This document shows positions 34,056-42,934 of a stretch of 64,000 bases of DNA, piece by piece. Location of the stretch: positions 1-64,000 of the forward strand of contig NZ_SOZE01000028.1 of the NCBI RefSeq assembly GCF_004519315.1, read 5' to 3'. The notes beneath the pieces are model-generated. The model had not been told where the DNA came from, made no database searches, and worked only from the letters and a program-made list of their open reading frames with translations. Numbering within the stretch: position 1 is the first letter of the stretch; the number at the start of each line of letters is the position of its first letter. The translations under genes and the position numbers were made by a program. The DNA is from Mucilaginibacter psychrotolerans (GTDB lineage Bacteria > Bacteroidota > Bacteroidia > Sphingobacteriales > Sphingobacteriaceae).

Positions 34056-36608
34056 TTATGCGTTTGAACGTAACACCTCCAAAGGCGGTTTGTTTAAAAT
34101 GCCCCTGCTGTTGAGCAAGCCTATGACTACCGTTAGCCCCGTTATGGCCAGGAATATGTAGGCTACGGGTGCAAAATCTACGTGATAAGGTGTTTTGAAA
34201 GTATACTTAGCCAATAACCAACTGCTGCCTATGGCGATAACGATACCCGTTAATGCAGATAATGCGCCCAGGAACAAATACTCTAAAGCCGTTATCGAAA
34301 ATATCTGCCTGCGGCTGGCACCCAGGGTGCGCAGCAAAACGCTCTCCTGAATGCGCTGGTATTTGCTGATGCGTACGGAAGAGATAAGCACGATGATACC
34401 TGTGAGGATGCTGAAACCGCTCATGAATTTGATCACGTAACCTATCTTATCCAGCAGTTCGTCCAGCACGGTAAGCACCAGGCCCAGGTCTATAATGGAG
34501 ACGTTGGGGAATTGCTGCACCACCGCCTGCTGATAAGCTGCTGAAGATTTTTGCGATGGCACATGTGTAAGCAGCACATGGAACTGCGGTGCATCTTCCA
34601 GCACCCCGGTTGGGAACAGCACCTGGAAATTGGTTTGCACCCGGTTCCAATTTACCTTACGGATGCTGCTGATGTAAGTATTCATGATAACGCCTTGTAC
34701 ATTGAATACCAGCTTATCGCCAACTTTGGCGTTTACCCTTTGCGCAAAACGCTCCTCTGCAGATACCGGGATATCCTTGCCCGGCGTAGCCTTGCCAATG
34801 AATTTACCCGAGGTAATGTCTTCCGAACTGGTGAGCGAATCGCGGTAGGTAACGCGGTATTCCCAGGCGTAGGCGCGGGGCGATATGCGCAGCGTACTAT
34901 CTTTTTTGGCATCAGCGGCGGTTTTGCCGTTTACTTTCTCCAGCCGCATGGTGATGATGGGCACTTGCGACAACACCGGCAGGCCTTCTTTGCGGGTAAG
35001 CTCGGCAAGGGGTTTTTCCTGTGCGGTTTGGATATCGAACAAGATCATATTGCTTTGATTGCCGCTTGATGATAGCGACACCTGCGCAATAAGCAATTGC
35101 TGTATCAGGAATAAAGTAGCGATAAAGGCCGTGCTTAAACCGATAGACACGGTAAGGATGATGGTTTGGTTGCGCGGCCGATATAGGTTGGCAAAGCCCT
35201 GCCGCCAGATGTAGCTCCAGCTGCTCATGATCAACAGCCGCGTAAAGCGGATGAGCAGCCAGGCAATGGCCGTCAATATCAGGAAGGCGATAAGGATGCC
35301 AACGGTGAAGGTTGCTGCGCTCGCCCAATCTTCCAGTTGCAGGTAGGAGAATCCAACTACAAAACCTACCACCAGCAAATATACCAGCCAGCGGAACGGA
35401 TCACGTTTGGTGGCCGCATCCTCAAAGGAGAGGCGCAGGGTATTCAGCGGCGATATGTTGCGGATATTGATCAACGGCAACAGCGCGAACAGCACCGATA
35501 TGATAATGCCCAGCAAGATGCCCTGCCATATGGCCATCCAGGAGATTTGTACGGATATGGTGATCGGCAGGAAATCCTTCAACACCAATGGCAGCAAATG
35601 CTGGATTGAAGTACCAAGCACCGCGCCCGCCACCGAACCGATTAGGCCGATGCCGGTAATCTGTATCAGGTAAATTAGGAATGCTTCGGAGGCTTTCACG
35701 CCCATGCAGCGCATGATGGCTATAGAGGCAATCTTCTCGCGGATGTAGATATTGATGGCGCTCGCCACGCCCACGCAACCCAGCAGCAAGGCTATGAACC
35801 CAACCAGCGACAAGAACCGCGACAAATCGCCAAAGGAACGGCCCGTGTTTTCTTTACGGCCCTCTACGGTATCATAGCCATAATCGGCTTTTTCCAGTTC
35901 GGGCTCTATTTTTTTGGAGAGCTTTTCGGCATCGATGCCTTGCTTTAACTTATAATAATAGGCATAGTTGATACGGCTGCCTAAGCCAATCAGTTTAGTT
36001 TCTTCGAGATATTGGAAGGGAATATACACAATCGGCGCAATGCCCGCCGCTATGCCTGTTTGCCCGGGTGCTTTATTCAATATACCCGCTATGGCGAAAG
36101 GTGTGCTGCCCACTTTTATGGAATCGCCCACCTTGGCGTTGAATTGTAGCATCAGGGTTTTATCAACCAAAGCAAATTTGCCCGTTTTGAAGCTTTTGCC
36201 CGCCTGTAATGGCGTGGTCTCTAAATCGCCGTAGTAGGGGAACGCCCCCTGCAATGCTTTTACGTTTACCAGGCGCGTACCCTGCGTGCGCGGAAAGTAG
36301 ATCATCGAGGCAAAGCTCCGCTCTTCAGACCTGTCGCCACCTATGGAATCCAGCAGGGTTTGCAGCTTTTTGTCGGGTTGTTTATTGCCGGTGATGCTGA
36401 GGTCGGCACCAATCAGGGTAGCTGCCTGTGCATTGATGTCGTTTTGTATATTATACCTGAACGAATAGATAGCCACCAGTGCAGCTATGCCGAATACAAT
36501 GGAGGATATAAAAAGCAATAGCCGGGCGCGGTTGCGGCGGCTATCGCGCAGGGCCATTTTAAACAGCCAGGCAAAGTTTATTTTGCGGTTAAAATTCATG
36601 TTGTCCAT
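34056..36608 (-). CDS. FtsX-type ABC transporter permease (YbbP-like)
   Basis: 850 residues with two FtsX/MacB permease units. An N-terminal helix (LLLFISSIVFGIAALVAIYS) and a large periplasmic part (MacB-PCD) lead to a three-helix FtsX block (SLVGFIALLLGCVGVASAIN), two extra central helices, a second periplasmic part and a second FtsX block (FMSGFSILTGIIVLISSVRI). This long two-unit form is the YbbP family. It partners the ATPase 8 bp upstream. Such systems do not import solutes; they are thought to use ATP in the cytoplasm to act on the envelope. An alternative start three codons in (MNFNRK) is possible. Confidence 0.9.
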   Translation of the reverse strand: MDNMNFNRKINFAWLFKMALRDSRRNRARLLLFISSIVFGIAALVAIYSFRYNIQNDINAQAATLIGADLSITGNKQPDKKLQTLLDSIGGDRSEERSFASMIYFPRTQGTRLVNVKALQGAFPYYGDLETTPLQAGKSFKTGKFALVDKTLMLQFNAKVGDSIKVGSTPFAIAGILNKAPGQTGIAAGIAPIVYIPFQYLEETKLIGLGSRINYAYYYKLKQGIDAEKLSKKIEPELEKADYGYDTVEGRKENTGRSFGDLSRFLSLVGFIALLLGCVGVASAINIYIREKIASIAIMRCMGVKASEAFLIYLIQITGIGLIGSVAGAVLGTSIQHLLPLVLKDFLPITISVQISWMAIWQGILLGIIISVLFALLPLINIRNISPLNTLRLSFEDAATKRDPFRWLVYLLVVGFVVGFSYLQLEDWASAATFTVGILIAFLILTAIAWLLIRFTRLLIMSSWSYIWRQGFANLYRPRNQTIILTVSIGLSTAFIATLFLIQQLLIAQVSLSSSGNQSNMILFDIQTAQEKPLAELTRKEGLPVLSQVPIITMRLEKVNGKTAADAKKDSTLRISPRAYAWEYRVTYRDSLTSSEDITSGKFIGKATPGKDIPVSAEERFAQRVNAKVGDKLVFNVQGVIMNTYISSIRKVNWNRVQTNFQVLFPTGVLEDAPQFHVLLTHVPSQKSSAAYQQAVVQQFPNVSIIDLGLVLTVLDELLDKIGYVIKFMSGFSILTGIIVLISSVRISKYQRIQESVLLRTLGASRRQIFSITALEYLFLGALSALTGIVIAIGSSWLLAKYTFKTPYHVDFAPVAYIFLAITGLTVVIGLLNSRGILNKPPLEVLRSNA

Positions 36609-36616
36609 TTCGCCGC

Positions 36617-37306
36617 TTATTGGTTGCCTGTAGGTTCGTCGGATACCAGCTTACCGCCTTTTATGCGCAAGATGCGCTGTGTTTTGGCAGCAAGTTCCAA
36701 ATCGTGCGTTACCAGCACCAAAGTAGTACCCGCCTCGGTGTTCAGGTCGAAGATAAGTTTTACCACTTTCTCGCTGGTTTCGGCATCTAAATTCCCGGTA
36801 GGCTCATCGGCAAACAATATCCGGGGAGAGTTGGAGAAAGCCCGGGCCAAGGATACCCTTTGCTGCTCGCCGCCCGAAAGCTGGGCAGGGTAGTGGTGGC
36901 CGCGGTCGGCCAGGCCCACTTTATCCAGCAGATCTAAAGCGCGCGCTTTGATATTCTTCTCGCCGCGCAGTTCCAGCGGTACCATCACGTTCTCTAAAGC
37001 GGTAAGCGTTGGCAACAGCTGAAAGTTTTGAAAAATAAAACCTACATACTGGTTGCGCACCTGCGCGCGTTTATCCTCGCCCAGCGAACCAAGGTCTACG
37101 CCGTTGAGCTCTACCAGGCCCGATGTGGCACTATCCAGCCCGGCGCACAGGCCAAGCAAGGTGGTTTTGCCACTGCCCGACGGGCCAACAATGGCATTGG
37201 CCGTGCCGGCACCTATGGCGAAGTTGATATTATCTAAAACCGTTAAGGTGCGCCCCGCGCTTTTATAGGTTTTGTAGAGGTTAGCGATGTTTAGTATAGT
37301 TTCCAA
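36617..37306 (-). CDS. ABC transporter ATP-binding protein (YbbA/LolD-like)
   Basis: 229 residues: Walker A GPSGSGKTT (about residue 39), Q-loop FIFQNFQLLPT, signature LSGGEQQR, Walker B ILFADEPTGNLD and switch His in VLVTHDLE. The family is the MacB/LolD/YbbA ATPases that pair with FtsX-type permeases; the permease follows after 8 bp. It starts the three-gene operon, ATPase-permease-esterase. No clear TAnnTTTG box was found in the 150 bp before it. Confidence 0.92.
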   Translation of the reverse strand: METILNIANLYKTYKSAGRTLTVLDNINFAIGAGTANAIVGPSGSGKTTLLGLCAGLDSATSGLVELNGVDLGSLGEDKRAQVRNQYVGFIFQNFQLLPTLTALENVMVPLELRGEKNIKARALDLLDKVGLADRGHHYPAQLSGGEQQRVSLARAFSNSPRILFADEPTGNLDAETSEKVVKLIFDLNTEAGTTLVLVTHDLELAAKTQRILRIKGGKLVSDEPTGNQ

Positions 37307-37457
37307 AACGATTATATATTTTGCTGATGCCTTGTAAATATCAACGTATTCTTAATAACGCGGTTCTATAATATTATTACTTACAAATGCATTACATTTC
37401 TATCCGGTTTTTAAAATGCCGATATTATTTCTACACTTGTAAATAAACTTATCGCTC

Positions 37458-38162
37458 ATGCATGAATATCCCGGGCAACTGCGTATGCTGGTTGCTGTTG
37501 ACTGTATAATATTTGGTTTTGATGGCACAAACGTTAAATTGTTACTGGTAAAGCGCGGTTTGATGCCCGAAAAGGGAAAATGGAGCCTGATGGGTGGCTT
37601 TATGCACCCTACAGAAAGCCCCGAAGATGCCGCAACCCGCGTGCTGGAAGAGCGCACTGGTTTAAAGAATGTCTATATGGACCAGTTTATGGTGTTTGGC
37701 AAACCCGGCCGCGACCCGGTGGAACGCACCCTATCTGTGGCCTACTTCGCTTTGATAGATATACACCAGTACGAACAGCAACTTACCGGCGAGTATAGCC
37801 CCGAGTGGTTTTTGCTGGATAATATGCCGCCCATGGTTTTTGACCATGCCGAGATGGTGGCCGGTGCGCTGAAGCAGCTGCGGTATAAGGCTGCGCTGCA
37901 CCCGATACTTTTTCAACTGCTGCCAGACAAGTTTACCATACCGCAGCTACAAGCACTGTACGAGGGGGTTTATCAAACCGAGTTTGATGACCGCAATTTT
38001 AGCCGCAAACTGTTATCAACAGGCTTATTGGTAAAACTGACCGAAAAGGATAAGTTATCATCTAAAAAAGGCGCATTCTATTACCGGTTGGATCAATCGC
38101 ACTACCAGGAGAACTTTGAGAAATTTTTGAACCTGGTACCCAACCCTGATAAGTTTTTTTAA
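37458..38162 (+). CDS. NrtR-type transcriptional regulator with degenerate Nudix domain
   Basis: 234 residues: an N-terminal Nudix-like domain (about 1-145) and a C-terminal winged helix (KFTIPQLQALYEGVYQTEFD, NFSRKLLSTGLLVK). The Nudix box reads GGFMHPTESPEDAATRVLEE, then RTGL: against GX5EX7REUXEEXGU the Glu after Arg is Val and the second Glu of EE is Arg. Catalysis is therefore unlikely and the domain probably senses a ligand, as in NrtR/AraR-type repressors of NAD or sugar metabolism. It is flanked by unrelated genes and has a weak -7-like box (TACACTTG) upstream, so the targets are unclear. Confidence 0.85.
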   Translation: MHEYPGQLRMLVAVDCIIFGFDGTNVKLLLVKRGLMPEKGKWSLMGGFMHPTESPEDAATRVLEERTGLKNVYMDQFMVFGKPGRDPVERTLSVAYFALIDIHQYEQQLTGEYSPEWFLLDNMPPMVFDHAEMVAGALKQLRYKAALHPILFQLLPDKFTIPQLQALYEGVYQTEFDDRNFSRKLLSTGLLVKLTEKDKLSSKKGAFYYRLDQSHYQENFEKFLNLVPNPDKFF

Positions 38163-38286
38163 CCATAAAAAGCGATATATTTACGGGGGTAATCCGCAGG
38201 TTCCCGAAGGTATAATTATGGATATGATGTATTTTAGCCCAAGCCCGCGTTTTGTTGCAACCAATTAAATATAAACTATTGTTAAG

Positions 38287-41200
38287 TTGAATAAGGTTAA
38301 GGCGATAAGTGCGGCGGTGGCAATTATATTGGCATGTTTTGGCCATTTGGCCATTGCGCAATCCAGCCAGGGCAAAGAGTTTTGGACGGGCTGGATGTCG
38401 CACATCAAGGGTGCTGAGCAAAGCCAGATGAGCCTTTACATTACCGGTGGCGCAAACACAACGGGCAAGGTAGAGATTGCCGATGGCAGCTTCGCCATTC
38501 CGTTTACGGTAACGGCCAACCAGGTTACTACGGTAGTTATCCCCGCAAGCGCCTTTATAAAAGGGCAGGGGCAGTCAATGAAAGGCTTGCACATTACCGC
38601 GCAAAAAAACGTTGCAGTTTATGCACATATCTATGCCGCCAGCGTTTCCGGCGCAACGCTTTTGCTGCCGGTAAATGCCCTGGGCAAAAATTACTATTCT
38701 ATTAACTACACACAGGCCTCTAACTCTCAACAGGTAGAAAATCTTCCCTCGTATTCCACCTTTATGGTGGTTGCTACCGAAGATAATACTACGGTAGAAA
38801 TCATCCCTAAGGGCAATTTGTTAAATGGCATACCTGCTGGCCAAACATTAACCATCACCTTAAAGAAAGGCGAAGTTTATCAGGGGCTGTCGGCTACCGA
38901 TCTTACCAACACGGTTATCCGTACCAAAAACGTAAACGGCGATTGCAAGCCTATAGCCGTATTCTCGGGCAGCAGCAAGATCGGCATCGGCTGCCCCGAA
39001 ACGAATTTTACGTCAGACAATCTTTTCCAGCAGGTGTACCCTATTTCATCGTGGGGGAAAAATTATATTACCGTTCCGCTGAAGAACCGTAATTACGATA
39101 TCTTCCGGATAATTACCAGCGAGGATAATACCGCTATCAAAATTAACGGCAATAGTACATTCATCCCGGTTGCAGGACTCACGAGCTACGAATTTACCTC
39201 ACAGCAAACTAACGTAATAACGGCAGATAAGCCCATACAGGTGGTGCAATACGCCATATCACAGGGGCAAAACCTCAATGGCTGCACGCACGATAACAGT
39301 GACCTGGGCGACCCGGAGATGATATACCTAACACCTACCGAGCAAACGCTTGATCAGGTTACTTTGTACTCGAGCCCATATTTCAACATCATTGCCAACT
39401 ATATCAATGTTGTCATCAAAACCGACCAGGCATCAACCTTTACGCTGGATGGCAAGCCGTACACCAGTTTTACGCCCGTGCCGGGTAACACAGCTTATTC
39501 GTATGCGCAAATAAGCGTAGATGCCGGTACGCACAACATCAGGGCGGCAGATGGTTTCAACGCCATTGCCTATGGTTTTGGCAACCTGGAATCGTACGGG
39601 TATGCCGCAGGTGCCAGCCTCAAAAACCTCAATCAGTTCATCGCCCTGGAGGATGCGGCAACCGGCAGCCCGGCCACCGTAAAAATAAACGGCTGTAAAG
39701 ATATTGCTTACAAGATGCTGCTCACCCTGCCGTATGCCACCCCACGCATCCAATGGGATTTTAAAGATGGTACTGCTCCGCTTGTAATAAACAACCCTGC
39801 CTTTATCGGCACCGCCGTTAAAGAAGGGAAGACTTTATATTACTACGAGTATAACAAACCCGTAAAATACACTGCCGGCGACTATAGTGTTACAGCCACC
39901 GTAAGCAACCCTAATGGCGATATTTGCGGCGCTACTACCGATATCGATTTTGATTTCAACATTAGCGAATACCCCGATGCTAAATTTACGGTTGATGGGG
40001 CCTGCCCCGGCGAAGAAGTCGGTTTTACCGATGTTACCGATACCAAGGGCATAGCCGTAAAAACCTGGCTATGGGATTTTGGCGACGGGCAAACCAGTGC
40101 TCTGCAAAACCCTAAGCATGTGTATGCTTTGCCGGGCAATTATCATGTAGTATTAACCACCGTGAATTTCAATGATTGCGCTTCGGTTTCGCAGCCCATG
40201 GTGGTGCATGTTGCTAACAAGCCGCTGGCTGATTTTAAGATCAGTGCGCCGCTTTGTGCGGGTAAAGAAATTACCCTTACCGATGCCTCTACAACCGACG
40301 ATGGCAGTATTAAAGCCTGGCTTTGGGATTTTGGTGACGGCACCAACGCCACCTTTAACGATAATAAGCCATTTACCCACCTATACGCCAATACGGGTAG
40401 TTACAAAATAAAGCTAACAGTAGCCAACCAAAATGGCTGTGTGGGCATGCCGGTAGAGCGAACCATGGTAATTAACCCCATCCCCGTAGTAGATTTTAGT
40501 TTGCCGGATGTATGTATATCTGATGTAGCCCGCTTTAGCGATAAAAGCACCATTGCCGATAATACCGAAGGCAGCTTCGCCTACCTGTGGGATTTCGGCG
40601 ACAGCAAAGCCAATGCCGCCAACCCCAATACATCAACGCTTAAAAACCCAAGCCACAGGTACACACTGGCAGCGGTTTACACCGTAAAGCTTACGGTGAC
40701 CAGCGCGAGTGGATGTGTATTCGAGAAAACGCAGCAGTTTACGGTTAATGGTGCGCAACCCGTGGCTAAATTTACCGTACGCGATAAAGATGCACTTTGC
40801 AGTAGCAGTCCGGTGGTGATGGATGAATCTTCTACGCTGGATTTTGGTAACTTCACCAAGATAGTTTGGTATTACGATTATAACGGCAACCGCCAGGATG
40901 CGGAAACCTTTTTGCGCCCCAATCTGCCCGCCGATAGAATATACAGCCACAGCTATGCCTTATTCAACACGCCTGCTACTAAAACTTACCGCCTGCACAT
41001 GGAAGCTTACTCGGGCGATGCCTGTGTAGATAGTGTCTCTCAGGACATCGTTATAAAAGCTAACCCCATTGCCCAAGTTACCGCTTTAGGTTCCATTTGC
41101 CTGGAAGTACCGCCGGTGCAGTTGATTGCCAACAACAACGGCTTTGCCGGCACGGGTGTTTTTAGCGGCAGGGGCGTGAGTGCTTCGGGTTTATTCAGCC

Positions 41201-41799
41201 CGGCGGTAGCAGGGGTAGGCGTTGCTACCATTACCTATGTTTTTACGGCTACCAACGGCTGCAGCTATACTACGGCCCAGCAGATTACGGTTAACCCTAC
41301 GCCAACGGTGAATGCCGGGGGCAATACTGGCTTGCTGGAGGGCGGCACGGTGCTTTTGAAAGCAAAGGCCAGCGGTAACGGCCTCACGTATAAATGGACA
41401 CCAGCTACCGGGCTGGATCATGACGATGTTTTGAACCCGGTTTGTGCTGCAACAGACGATATTAATTACCGGTTAACCGTTACCAGTAGCGATGGCTGCC
41501 AGCAATCTGATGAAATTTTTGTTAAAGTGCTGAAAAAGTTGGGCGTAATAAATACCTTTACGCCTAACGGAGACGGATATAACGACACCTGGACCATAAA
41601 GTATCTCGAAAGTTACCCCGGAAACACTGTTGATGTGTACAACCGATACGGAGAAAAGGTATATTCGTCTGTTGGTTACGGCATTCCGTGGGACGGCACC
41701 TATAAAGGCGCAAATTTACCATCAGGGACCTATTATTACATTATAAACCCCAAAAATGGCCGTAAGGTTGTCTCGGGCAGTGTCACAATTATCAGATGA
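38287..41799 (+). CDS. PKD-repeat surface protein with type IX secretion (CHU_C) C-terminus
   Basis: 1170 residues; the start is a TTG that gives a signal peptide (MNKVKAISAAVAIILACFGH...IAQ), with no ATG in frame before it. The N-terminal third (GKEFWTGWMSHIKG, then DNTTVEIIP) resembles the IgGFc-binding-like domain. Then come about five PKD-type domains (about residues 475-880), three with the WDFGDG/WDFGDS motif. The C-terminal 85 residues (NTFTPNGDGYNDTWTIKYLE, VDVYNRYGEKVYSS, GTYYYIINPKNG) are the gliding-motility-associated CHU_C sorting domain of type B T9SS substrates. It is probably secreted to the cell surface. Its stop overlaps the start of the PorP/SprF gene by 4 bp. Confidence 0.9.
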   Translation: MNKVKAISAAVAIILACFGHLAIAQSSQGKEFWTGWMSHIKGAEQSQMSLYITGGANTTGKVEIADGSFAIPFTVTANQVTTVVIPASAFIKGQGQSMKGLHITAQKNVAVYAHIYAASVSGATLLLPVNALGKNYYSINYTQASNSQQVENLPSYSTFMVVATEDNTTVEIIPKGNLLNGIPAGQTLTITLKKGEVYQGLSATDLTNTVIRTKNVNGDCKPIAVFSGSSKIGIGCPETNFTSDNLFQQVYPISSWGKNYITVPLKNRNYDIFRIITSEDNTAIKINGNSTFIPVAGLTSYEFTSQQTNVITADKPIQVVQYAISQGQNLNGCTHDNSDLGDPEMIYLTPTEQTLDQVTLYSSPYFNIIANYINVVIKTDQASTFTLDGKPYTSFTPVPGNTAYSYAQISVDAGTHNIRAADGFNAIAYGFGNLESYGYAAGASLKNLNQFIALEDAATGSPATVKINGCKDIAYKMLLTLPYATPRIQWDFKDGTAPLVINNPAFIGTAVKEGKTLYYYEYNKPVKYTAGDYSVTATVSNPNGDICGATTDIDFDFNISEYPDAKFTVDGACPGEEVGFTDVTDTKGIAVKTWLWDFGDGQTSALQNPKHVYALPGNYHVVLTTVNFNDCASVSQPMVVHVANKPLADFKISAPLCAGKEITLTDASTTDDGSIKAWLWDFGDGTNATFNDNKPFTHLYANTGSYKIKLTVANQNGCVGMPVERTMVINPIPVVDFSLPDVCISDVARFSDKSTIADNTEGSFAYLWDFGDSKANAANPNTSTLKNPSHRYTLAAVYTVKLTVTSASGCVFEKTQQFTVNGAQPVAKFTVRDKDALCSSSPVVMDESSTLDFGNFTKIVWYYDYNGNRQDAETFLRPNLPADRIYSHSYALFNTPATKTYRLHMEAYSGDACVDSVSQDIVIKANPIAQVTALGSICLEVPPVQLIANNNGFAGTGVFSGRGVSASGLFSPAVAGVGVATITYVFTATNGCSYTTAQQITVNPTPTVNAGGNTGLLEGGTVLLKAKASGNGLTYKWTPATGLDHDDVLNPVCAATDDINYRLTVTSSDGCQQSDEIFVKVLKKLGVINTFTPNGDGYNDTWTIKYLESYPGNTVDVYNRYGEKVYSSVGYGIPWDGTYKGANLPSGTYYYIINPKNGRKVVSGSVTIIR

Positions 41800-42812
41800 A
41801 GAAAACGTTACTTTTTTTTGTATTGCTTACCATATTTGTGCGTGCAGCTGTTGCCCAGCAGCGGCCACAGTACACCCAATATGTATTTAACAACTTCCTG
41901 CTAAACCCGGCCGTAACCGGTATCGAGAATTATACAGATGCCAAACTAGGTTACCGTAGCCAATGGACCGGCTTGCAAGGCGCACCGGTAACCAGCTACT
42001 TTAGCATAAACGCACCACTTGGGCAGGATTTTTTGCAGGGCGATGCAACAGCGTTCCCGGCATCGGGCGGGGAGAACCCATCGAGCAGGTTGTTCACCCA
42101 ATACTATCGCGCTGCTGAACCGCATCATGGTATTGGCTTCGCCATCGTATCTGATAAAGCAGGCCCCATCACCCAAACCAATATCGATGCGAGCTATGCT
42201 TACCACCTTGGCCTTACCGACCAACTTAACCTCGCCGTGGGTGTACAGGCCGGCGTAAGCCATATTAATCTCAATACCGATATGATAACGCTGGAGACTT
42301 CCAACGACCCGGCCCTCAACAATATCAATAACAGTCAATGGAAACCCGACCTGGGCGTGGGCTTATGGGCCTATTCGTCCAGGTTTTACTTCGGCGTATC
42401 TGTACAGCAGATTTTGCCGCAGAACCTGTATATAACTACCGGCAACACAGCCAACCAAAGTAAAACAGTGCCGCACTACTTCGCAACAGGTGGCTACAAG
42501 ATATTCCTTTCAGACGATGTTACGTTGCTGCCATCGGCTTTGCTTAAATTCATTGATCCGGCACCTGTAACCTTCGATATCAACATGAAGCTATCTTTCC
42601 GCGATAGGTTCTGGTTCGGTGGCTCGTTCCGCAAAGGCGATTCGTACTCTGTACTGGCTGGTTTCAACCTAAGCTCGGTAATTAACGTGGGCTATTCTTA
42701 CGATGTTACCACATCGGCTCTACGCACCGTAAGCAACGGCTCGCACGAAGTGGTGTTGGGCATATTGTTAAACAATCGTTATAACTTAAAAAGTCCGCAG
42801 CACGGGTTTTAG
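41796..42812 (+). CDS. PorP/SprF family type IX secretion outer-membrane protein
   Basis: 338 residues with a signal peptide (MKKTLLFFVLLTIFVRAAVA) and the family opening QRPQYTQYVFNNFLLNPAVT, followed by GIENYTDAKLGYRSQW; a beta-barrel of the OmpW-like type follows (ATGGYKIFLSDDVTLLPSAL; IKL-type strands). PorP/SprF proteins help export or anchor CHU_C-type substrates, and the gene overlaps the substrate gene by 4 bp, so the two are almost certainly a matched pair. The translational overlap suggests a fixed ratio. Confidence 0.92.
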   Translation: MKKTLLFFVLLTIFVRAAVAQQRPQYTQYVFNNFLLNPAVTGIENYTDAKLGYRSQWTGLQGAPVTSYFSINAPLGQDFLQGDATAFPASGGENPSSRLFTQYYRAAEPHHGIGFAIVSDKAGPITQTNIDASYAYHLGLTDQLNLAVGVQAGVSHINLNTDMITLETSNDPALNNINNSQWKPDLGVGLWAYSSRFYFGVSVQQILPQNLYITTGNTANQSKTVPHYFATGGYKIFLSDDVTLLPSALLKFIDPAPVTFDINMKLSFRDRFWFGGSFRKGDSYSVLAGFNLSSVINVGYSYDVTTSALRTVSNGSHEVVLGILLNNRYNLKSPQHGF

Positions 42813-42820
42813 GATTGAGG

Positions 42821-42934
42821 CAAGAGTTAAGAATCAAGAGACAAGACAATATTCAGATAAAAGAAAAGCCCTTTAATTGATTTTTAAAGGGCTTTTCTTT
42901 TATTTTGATTCTTGACTCTTATTTCTTGATTCTT
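42821..42934. repeat. Inverted heptamer arms around a terminator (AAGANNN / NNNTCTT)
   Basis: Left arm: CAAGAGT, TAAGAAT, CAAGAGA, CAAGACA (42821-42848). Right arm: GATTCTT, GACTCTT, ATTTCTT, GATTCTT (42907-42934), the reverse complement in kind and exactly in 7-bp phase. Between them is the 19-bp-stem terminator. The right arm ends directly at the rpoN stop codon (42935). Confidence 0.8.
42858..42902. terminator. Bidirectional terminator, 19-bp perfect stem
   Basis: TAAAAGAAAAGCCCTTTAA (42858-42876) pairs fully with 42884-42902 across the 7-nt loop TTGATTT. The GC core AGCCC/GGGCT is flanked by A/T tracts on both sides, so it can end transcription from the PorP/SprF gene and from rpoN. Confidence 0.85.
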
